DNA of 50,588 nucleotides from Acidobacteriaceae bacterium. GTDB lineage: Bacteria; Acidobacteriota; Terriglobia; Terriglobales; Acidobacteriaceae. Shown piece by piece: positions 45,168-50,588 of the stretch (position 1 is its first letter; each line of letters opens with the position of its first letter). The notes below the pieces were generated by a model. The model saw only the letters and a list, made by a program, of their open reading frames with translations, had not been told where the DNA came from and did not search any database. A program made the translations under genes and the position numbers. The DNA lies in the NCBI GenBank assembly GCA_003151435.1, contig PLXP01000163.1, positions 1 to 50,588 of the forward strand, written 5' to 3'.

Positions 45168-47483
45168 TCAAGACCCGAGCGGCATGTTGATGAACAGCGC
45201 CGTTGAAAACTCTGAATAATTCGGCGGCTGAGAGCCGTCATACATTCTTATGTAAAACCGGTCGTTGGCTGATTCCCGAGCGAAAGTCATGGTCGCCTGA
45301 GAGCCGCGTGTCACCAGACCCGGATCCTCTCCGGGCATAAAGGCAAAGTCCCATCGGCGCACCTCAAAGCCGCCCCCCGCGGGCGGCGCCACGCCTGCAT
45401 TGACAGTGATCGAGGAGCCACCCAAAGCGGTTATCGTAAGCCCGGTGAGATTGGGAAGAACGGTGGGGGCGACGGGTGCCGGCAACCACGCATCAGCCGG
45501 CACCGCGGTACTGGTCTTGATTGCCAGATCATCCGCCCAGTCGTTCGCAAATGCAATAACATAGTCCACCATGTCTGGATAACTCGCGCGATAACTCAGC
45601 TTCACGGTTCGCACCACCACCTGGGTGTTCAACCCGTTCGACGGCGCATTCAGCAGCAGCGCGTCTCCCGGCCAAACATCGGTGTCGAAACTGAGCCGTG
45701 TCCCTTTGTAAGTTCCGCTCCACAGCGCGCTCACGCTCGCCGAGGCCTGCGCCATCGTCATGGCCGCATTGCGGCAGTCAGCCGAAGTCCGCGCGGGCGG
45801 GTTGGTTATAGAGCCGATCCATGTTGCAACTGAAGGCGTCCCGGCCTGCACAAGCGCAGCCTGGCTGGCCGCATTCACCGCCCGTCCGACCGACCTGCCT
45901 GAGGTTCGATAACTCACCGCGATCTGCTCCCCTGCCGGGGGCACAGAACCGGCATTGAACACCAACTTCCCTGAACTCTCCAGGTAGCACTCCCCCGCTT
46001 CTGACGAGGTGCCTATCCGCTGCGTACGCGCAGTGCCATTGACCGGCGTGCTTACCACCCATCCCGACCCTAGATGGGTCAGGTTCAGGGCCCGCATGGT
46101 TCCCAACAGGTTGACGCTGCTTGCCGCAATCACCTGGCAGCTAGCGGAGAGACTCGCGACCGTGCCGTCATACAGCGTCACAGGCATCCCCGCAACTCCA
46201 TCGACGCACTCTTGAATCTCAAACTGAAGATTACCCGAACCCGAACTCGTCTGTCCTCCGCGTTCAAGAGGCCCGCTGTCGCTATAGGAACGATAAGTCG
46301 CCGTAGCCCGCACGCTCTCGGGGCAATGCACCCTGACCCGAAGCGTATATTGGTTCGCCGGATTCACCGCATAACAAGCCCCGGTCGGCGTTCCCTGAAC
46401 CACCGGCTGCAGGCTAACTGCTCCGCTAACTTGCTGCGAAGTCGCCTGAAATCCAGCCACACACCCACCAAGCTGTTCAGCGCCCTCAAACATTCCGGCA
46501 AGGATGCCGGCGCTACCCGCCGCAAGCGTAACTCCCACCGCCTCCAACAGGAGCGTCCCACCCATCTCGACCGTATCGATCAATGTAAGCAGCGTTCCGC
46601 CGTCGACGCCGTTGCCGCCGTTTATCACCAGGCCACCCGCTCCCAACGCAAAACAACCGGCTCCGCCCGAAGTTGCCCAAACCGTGGGGTCGATCGCGGG
46701 CTCGTTGAAAAGTTCAGCAAGGATCTTCGTCTTGGATGCGGGTGTGGAGAATGGAGCGGCTGCAAGATAGAACTGCGTGGTGACTCCATCGCCGGCAAAG
46801 TATTCCGTCGCGTACGCAACCGGCTCGTGTTCGCCGTAGACCGTCACATCGTTCGCCAACGCACGTTTGCCACTGCCCGTGAATGAAAGGCTTGCAAGGC
46901 TCAGGCTGCCATCGGTCTCGCTCAGTGGGTGCACCGTGACTGGAATCTGTTGGAGCGTCAAAGATCCGTTGATCGCCCGATACGCGGCACGCACCTGGCT
47001 CGCCACCTGTCCGGCGCTCCTGCTCCACGGCGCTCCTGCAACCGGCGCGAAGTTGCCGATCATCGACTGCAGAGATAACTCCTGCGTCGACAGTGCAGCC
47101 GATCCTGTATGTGCTACCAGCGCGGCAATTAGGCTTCCAGCGGTTCTGCCGCTAACTCCCTTGCTCGGCGCCATTGGAAGTTGGTCCAGGAGGATCTCGT
47201 CGCTCACCGCCTGCATGGCAAGCCGATAACGCGGCCCTTCTAATGCCATACCCGCATACTCGGGCAGCGGGCTCAAAGCCAGGTACCCGGTAAAGTAAGT
47301 TGTGCCATCGTCACCTGACACCGCGAGCGATTGGTTCCGCAAAGGCGTGGTTAGGCTGCCATCGGCCGGCAAGCTCAGCCACAGCCGGCACAAGGTCGGT
47401 TCATTCAGCGTCCGTTCAATGGTCAGCGGATGTGCCGCGTCCAGCGCTGGCGTATAGTCCTGCCCCTGAATCGTAATCTTCAT
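45168..47483 (-). CDS. large phage tail-tip/baseplate-like protein
   Basis: A 771-residue protein starting MKITIQGQDYTPALDAAHPL. The N-terminal third (to about residue 240) resembles the hub domain of tail-tip proteins (TYFTGYLALSPLPEYAG, RLAMQAVSDEILLDQ). The middle is glycine-rich and beta-predicted (about 270-450), like a lectin-type sandwich. The C-terminal 100 residues look like a fibronectin type III-like domain ending FSTALFINMPLGS. This could be a receptor-binding or hub protein. No family was recognised with certainty. Confidence 0.6.
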   Translation of the reverse strand: MKITIQGQDYTPALDAAHPLTIERTLNEPTLCRLWLSLPADGSLTTPLRNQSLAVSGDDGTTYFTGYLALSPLPEYAGMALEGPRYRLAMQAVSDEILLDQLPMAPSKGVSGRTAGSLIAALVAHTGSAALSTQELSLQSMIGNFAPVAGAPWSRSAGQVASQVRAAYRAINGSLTLQQIPVTVHPLSETDGSLSLASLSFTGSGKRALANDVTVYGEHEPVAYATEYFAGDGVTTQFYLAAAPFSTPASKTKILAELFNEPAIDPTVWATSGGAGCFALGAGGLVINGGNGVDGGTLLTLIDTVEMGGTLLLEAVGVTLAAGSAGILAGMFEGAEQLGGCVAGFQATSQQVSGAVSLQPVVQGTPTGACYAVNPANQYTLRVRVHCPESVRATATYRSYSDSGPLERGGQTSSGSGNLQFEIQECVDGVAGMPVTLYDGTVASLSASCQVIAASSVNLLGTMRALNLTHLGSGWVVSTPVNGTARTQRIGTSSEAGECYLESSGKLVFNAGSVPPAGEQIAVSYRTSGRSVGRAVNAASQAALVQAGTPSVATWIGSITNPPARTSADCRNAAMTMAQASASVSALWSGTYKGTRLSFDTDVWPGDALLLNAPSNGLNTQVVVRTVKLSYRASYPDMVDYVIAFANDWADDLAIKTSTAVPADAWLPAPVAPTVLPNLTGLTITALGGSSITVNAGVAPPAGGGFEVRRWDFAFMPGEDPGLVTRGSQATMTFARESANDRFYIRMYDGSQPPNYSEFSTALFINMPLGS

Positions 47484-47625
47484 CGTGACTCTCTGCCCTG
47501 CTGTGCGTCAATTGCCACAAGCAATGCTGCAACCTGGGGGCGGCCGTGAGAAGCCGTCCATTACGACGAATTGATCTGGCCGCCGCAATGGGATTCACCA
47601 CGACGCAATAAGTTGACGCTGCTCT

Positions 47626-48600
47626 CTACACCAGGGAGTTAGGAGCCGGTAGGAAGCTGCGGTAACATACGATCCGTTCTCCATCCAGTGGATCGGTTAC
47701 TGGAAGCGCAACAAACCTCCCTTCAAGCAGCACGCGACGCAGTCCGCTCTTATCTTTGCCCGCCAGCGGAATCGCCGCCTCTTCAGCGCCGGCCATGGTT
47801 TGAAGCCGCGGATAGTGAAAATAGATTCGCTCCCCCTGGCTGCCTTCCATCACAAAGAGCGCCGACCATTCCTGGTAGAAGCTGCCGCCTTCACGATCCA
47901 CGAACCCGCTTACCGTCTGGACCTTCGCATCGGGCGCCGGAACCCCGCCCGGCAAAGGCTCCGCCAAAGCGAGCACGCCCGAAGATACCTGGGCCACCAA
48001 GGCGACGTTGAACGTCACGCGCCGGATGTAATCGACGTCCGTTAGCGCCTGCCGCACATAAGCACCCGAAACCGGTAAGCCGACAAAACCTGCTTGCCCT
48101 GCGTAGTCCGCGTCCACCGCAATCATCGATCCGGCCCCGAACTTTGCCGCATCGTTCGCTGCCAGACAAATCGACGTAGCGGTCGATCCACTCTGCACGG
48201 AAACGGCGGCTCCGGCGTGCGCTCCATCTGCGGCCATTGCCGCGCCACTTGCTGGAGCCAGCAGGTTCATATGCTGCGAACCTGTTGCAAGCGCCATCGT
48301 CAGCTTCGTCCAACTCAGGAATTGAAAGCTCACCTGCGCCGCAAGGCTCTCGCGCACCTGCTCCTGCGCGGCCGCGGGAATGCCAGTCATCACCGCGGCG
48401 CTCGTGCTTCCCGTCTTGCGTGTAAATCCCTGGATCCATCCCAGGCTGATCCATGGGGCCGGCGGTGCATCCAGGCTGAACCCGCCCCGCTCCGCCGCAT
48501 CAAACAACACCGGCACCTGCGCCGCCCGATTCACGGGCGCGAAATACGCTCGAATCCGCCGCGCCACTGGTGCGGCAGCCGAAAAAAAAGTCGCAGCCAT
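47626..48600 (-). CDS. phage tail-tube-like protein
   Basis: A 324-residue protein whose first half has the look of a tail-tube protein: ISLGWIQGFTRKTGSTSAAV, then VRESLAAQVSFQFLSWTKLTMAL. The second half (from about residue 130) is a beta-rich extension with SFYQEWSALFVMEGSQGERI. Its ATG directly abuts the stop codon of the preceding gene (TGAATG), which suggests coupled translation. The tail-tube label comes from sequence pattern and gene order, so it is tentative. Confidence 0.55.
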   Translation of the reverse strand: MAATFFSAAAPVARRIRAYFAPVNRAAQVPVLFDAAERGGFSLDAPPAPWISLGWIQGFTRKTGSTSAAVMTGIPAAAQEQVRESLAAQVSFQFLSWTKLTMALATGSQHMNLLAPASGAAMAADGAHAGAAVSVQSGSTATSICLAANDAAKFGAGSMIAVDADYAGQAGFVGLPVSGAYVRQALTDVDYIRRVTFNVALVAQVSSGVLALAEPLPGGVPAPDAKVQTVSGFVDREGGSFYQEWSALFVMEGSQGERIYFHYPRLQTMAGAEEAAIPLAGKDKSGLRRVLLEGRFVALPVTDPLDGERIVCYRSFLPAPNSLV

Positions 48601-49089
48601 TCACTCACCCTGTTCCTGGTAGCTGTAGACCATTACCTTTGCGGAACGGCTCAGTCGGTCGCGCTGCTGGCTCACCACCGGCGCAAACGCAGGCTCATCC
48701 CAGAACACCTGTGTCAGCATCGCTGCCGGTGGAGTCGCCGTAAAACTGAGTTTCGGGGTGAAGAAAGGTTGAAGTATTGCGACCAGTTCTTCATCCATTG
48801 CACTCAGCAACCTGCCGCGATCCAGTCCACCAAAGCTCTGACACCCGCATGTCTGGTAGACAATCTCGCATTCCTCTGCGACCATCGTGGAGCCCAGATC
48901 AACATCGACACCCAACCCCGACCAGCGCAGGATGAACACATCGCTGGGAGTCTGGCTGAATGGTGCCTCGGCCTCCTCCACCAGAATCCCCGGCCGCACC
49001 GCACCGCGCAGCATGATCGTGCGCTCCGGATTCAGCGCTGCCAGCCGCGACCGCAGCGCCATGTAAAACGAGTCTTTTGCATTCTGCAT
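48601..49089 (-). CDS. phage-like minor protein, possibly tail completion
   Basis: A 162-residue protein starting MQNAKDSFYMALRSRLAALN. No family recognised. Its length, its place directly before the tail-tube-like gene, and the early helix followed by beta-strands fit a tail-terminator role. A cysteine-rich patch (YQTCGCQSFGGLDRGRLLS) is visible. It is abutted by the next gene. Confidence 0.55.
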   Translation of the reverse strand: MQNAKDSFYMALRSRLAALNPERTIMLRGAVRPGILVEEAEAPFSQTPSDVFILRWSGLGVDVDLGSTMVAEECEIVYQTCGCQSFGGLDRGRLLSAMDEELVAILQPFFTPKLSFTATPPAAMLTQVFWDEPAFAPVVSQQRDRLSRSAKVMVYSYQEQGE

Positions 49090-49143
49090 GGAGATTTACT
49101 CCTGAAGCACTGAACCATGTGAGGCCAACAAAGGTTCTTGCCA

Positions 49144-49578
49144 TTACACCGCCTGTTGACGCGCCTCGCGCAACAGCAGCCTGTAGAGATACAGCTGTCC
49201 GAAGGCTTCGTTTGAAGCGACTGACTCGATCAGATAATCCTGGTCAGCCACCGTAACTGCCAAAGTCATCGCGAAGAGCGACTGGGCAGAAGTCAGATCC
49301 AGCGCTCTCACCTGCTGCTCCACTGCGCTCGCTGACACCAGCAGCTCCCACTTTGATCCGCCATCCTGTTGCCACATCGGCCGCAGCTTGCGCATCACTA
49401 CCGGGCTCACTACGATCTCTGCAAAGGTCGTCGCCACCAAACCCAGTTCCGACATGTTCGTGTCTGTGTTGGTCCCCGTTACCCGCAGCTGCGCCGTCGT
49501 TCCAGCCACACTGCGCAACAGCGCATCAGCCAGCATCTGCGGCGCTCCACTCGAGTTGCGCGGTGCAGTATCGCTCAT
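49144..49578 (-). CDS. phage-block hypothetical protein
   Basis: A 144-residue protein of unknown family. The middle is strand-rich (SELGLVATTFAEIVVSPVVM, KWELLVSASAVEQQVRALDL). It begins 3 bp after the connector-like gene and could be a neck or head-completion protein by position only. Confidence 0.5.
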   Translation of the reverse strand: MSDTAPRNSSGAPQMLADALLRSVAGTTAQLRVTGTNTDTNMSELGLVATTFAEIVVSPVVMRKLRPMWQQDGGSKWELLVSASAVEQQVRALDLTSAQSLFAMTLAVTVADQDYLIESVASNEAFGQLYLYRLLLREARQQAV

Positions 49579-49581
49579 CGC

Positions 49582-50205
49582 TCACCCCAGCCTGTTCGCA
49601 ACATAGGGACGCAGCCAGGCCTGCACCGTCTCGTCCACCAGCGAACTCGAGAAGTACTGCATTTGCATCGTGTCGATCTTCGTTTTGCTGGCGTTGAGTG
49701 CGGGCGTGGACTGCGCATTACGCACAATCTGCGCGCATGCCGTTTTCACGTCATCGCCGATCGTCGACAGCCCCGCCGTGTACGTAACCATCACTTCGTT
49801 GTACGGTAGACCCAGCACATTCCACGGCAAGGTCAGTTCTCCCGTATCCGCATCACAGTCCATAGAAGCAGGATCGATCGCGGTCCACTGACCCGGCAGC
49901 GCAAACGCCCAAGCCATCTCGAACAGAGCGTCGTTCGCCATCTCTCCGCGTCGCGGTTTCGCGTATCGGCCCTCGATGCTCACAATTGGCGTCGTCGCGT
50001 CCCCCAACGGAGCCAGCGGCAGATAACTCAGCCGCGCCGCCTGCGATCCGCTTGTAACTCTCAAGCGCTCCGTGTACTGAACGACATTCAGGTCCGGCCG
50101 CCTGCAGTAGCTGTTGATGAGTGCCGTAGCGGCTGTAATCCAGTCCGCCGTTGTTCCAGCCGGCAATCCATAGTTCGGGTAATCCGCTGGCTGCAGATAT
50201 GCCAT
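49582..50205 (-). CDS. phage head-tail connector-like protein
   Basis: A 207-residue protein. The segment WITAATALINSYCRRPDLN, then TERLRVTSGSQAARLSYLPL and later VMVTYTAGLSTIGDDVKTAC, follows the pattern of gp6-like head-tail connectors: a helix with a Cys-Arg motif, a strand pair and the TYTAG turn before a C-terminal helix. I chose the ATG at 50205, with AAGG 6 nt upstream; the open frame to 50283 has no protein-like start. Confidence 0.65.
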   Translation of the reverse strand: MAYLQPADYPNYGLPAGTTADWITAATALINSYCRRPDLNVVQYTERLRVTSGSQAARLSYLPLAPLGDATTPIVSIEGRYAKPRRGEMANDALFEMAWAFALPGQWTAIDPASMDCDADTGELTLPWNVLGLPYNEVMVTYTAGLSTIGDDVKTACAQIVRNAQSTPALNASKTKIDTMQMQYFSSSLVDETVQAWLRPYVANRLG

Positions 50206-50348
50206 ACCACACCCTTCTCTCTTCCGGTCACCTTCGAGCGGTCGGATCACTCCCTCGGCAATTCCCGCCCGCCTGTAATCCAAACCGATCCATCGTCAGC
50301 CAATCCTGTTGAACGATCGCGGATTGGGCTGACTTTCTAACTCGCTAA

Positions 50349-50378
50349 CACAAGGAGCTCCCGTGGGAGCCCCTTGTG
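50349..50378. terminator. hairpin between phage-block genes
   Basis: CACAAGGAGCTCCC pairs with GGGAGCCCCTTGTG (13 of 14 bp) around a 2-nt loop. It lies 28 bp after the partial gene's stop codon on the minus strand. There is no clear U tract, so it may be an attenuator or processing site rather than a classical terminator. Confidence 0.55.
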
Positions 50379-50405
50379 CTAACTCGCTGACTCGCGAACC
50401 ACGAC

Positions 50406-50588
50406 TTACCGGTCTACCAGCACCTGGTAATGCGCGTAGTTAGCGCCCTTCACCACCGGAGCGCCAAACTTCACCGCCACGTACTGCTGGGTAAGTGAAC
50501 CCGGAAGACCGAGTTGGAAGATCCGAGGTGCCGGATCGCCCAGCCAGTGATACTCAATCAGGTCCTCGGTCACGATGTAGGCCGGCAG
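50406..50588 (-). CDS. C-terminus of a phage-block protein (runs off the window)
   Basis: The last 60 codons of a reading frame that enters from the right edge and ends with TAA at 50406-50408. The visible residues include IVTEDLIEYHWLGDPAPRIF and FGAPVVKGANYAHYQVLVDR. No family recognised. Being upstream of the connector gene, it may be a capsid-related protein, but that is position only. Confidence 0.6.
   Translation of the reverse strand: MPAYIVTEDLIEYHWLGDPAPRIFQLGLPGSLTQQYVAVKFGAPVVKGANYAHYQVLVDR

Larger units (their letters stand above)
44897..50588 (-). mobile_element. phage-like structural gene block (partial prophage or derivative)
   Basis: Seven close-packed minus-strand genes. 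From the right edge leftward they are: an unknown C-terminus, a connector-like protein, two small proteins, a tail-tube-like protein, a large tail-tip-like protein and a holin-like membrane protein. The order agrees with a tailed-phage head-to-tail module. No integrase, terminase or portal is inside the window, and the block continues past the right edge. There is no tape-measure-sized gene. It ends about 90 bp from purE. Confidence 0.55.

Noticed and set aside
47416..47601. A 61-codon minus-strand frame between the tail-tube-like and tail-tip-like genes
   Set aside because: I considered a tail chaperone made by frameshifting, but it overlaps the next gene by 68 bp, has an odd composition and no slippery site that I could see.

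Overview
The window looks like a piece of an acidobacterial chromosome (Acidobacteriota, probably class Terriglobia). It is GC-rich. It carries a secreted protein with the VWFA-related acidobacterial domain, a very long Oar-like TonB-dependent receptor with an N-terminal carboxypeptidase-regulatory domain, a DUF5916 outer-membrane protein, many exported hydrolases and a two-gene ergothioneine locus. This is inferred from gene content; no rRNA is present to confirm it. No CRISPR array, complete insertion sequence or integrase was seen.

Layout. 1-500: tRNA-Pro(CGG) on the minus strand, with a decayed tRNA-like fragment beside it in the opposite orientation. 0.5-10 kb: exported degradative enzymes (M28 peptidase, amidase, DPP-IV-like S9 peptidase, GH27 alpha-galactosidase) and the VWFA-related protein. 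10-12.6 kb: egtB-egtD for ergothioneine, with a CRP-like palindrome upstream. 12.8-24 kb: TPR protein, DUF5666-like protein, FabG, DUF2071 protein, an unusual double-length ThyX-family protein, an anchored hypothetical protein, three MFS transporters and a DedA/VTT membrane protein. 24-29 kb: the TonB-dependent receptor and mnmE.

29.1-32.7 kb is the most rearranged part. A TPR gene is cut short exactly where the tail of an IS5-type transposase begins. A tandem pair of secreted paralogues with a nearly identical 199-bp block follows, and then a 265-bp foldback (MITE-like) element whose ends resemble the IS end. 32.7-44.9 kb returns to core genes: glmS, purS, ppa, a GT1-type glycosyltransferase, an exported MBL-fold protein, a DUF5916 protein, typA/bipA and a translationally coupled purE-purK pair. 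44.9 kb to the window end is a minus-strand block of phage-like structural genes (connector, tail proteins, holin-like protein) that runs off the right edge.

The most notable items are: (i) the fused ThyX-like protein, whose two halves have lost complementary parts of the ThyX active-site signature; (ii) the paralogue pair bracketed by IS5-type ends; (iii) the foldback element; (iv) a family of three intergenic palindromes, each at a gene 3' end and probably acting as terminators; (v) a tail-gene block with no tape-measure gene. Several genes appear to start at TTG codons with well-placed Shine-Dalgarno sequences.
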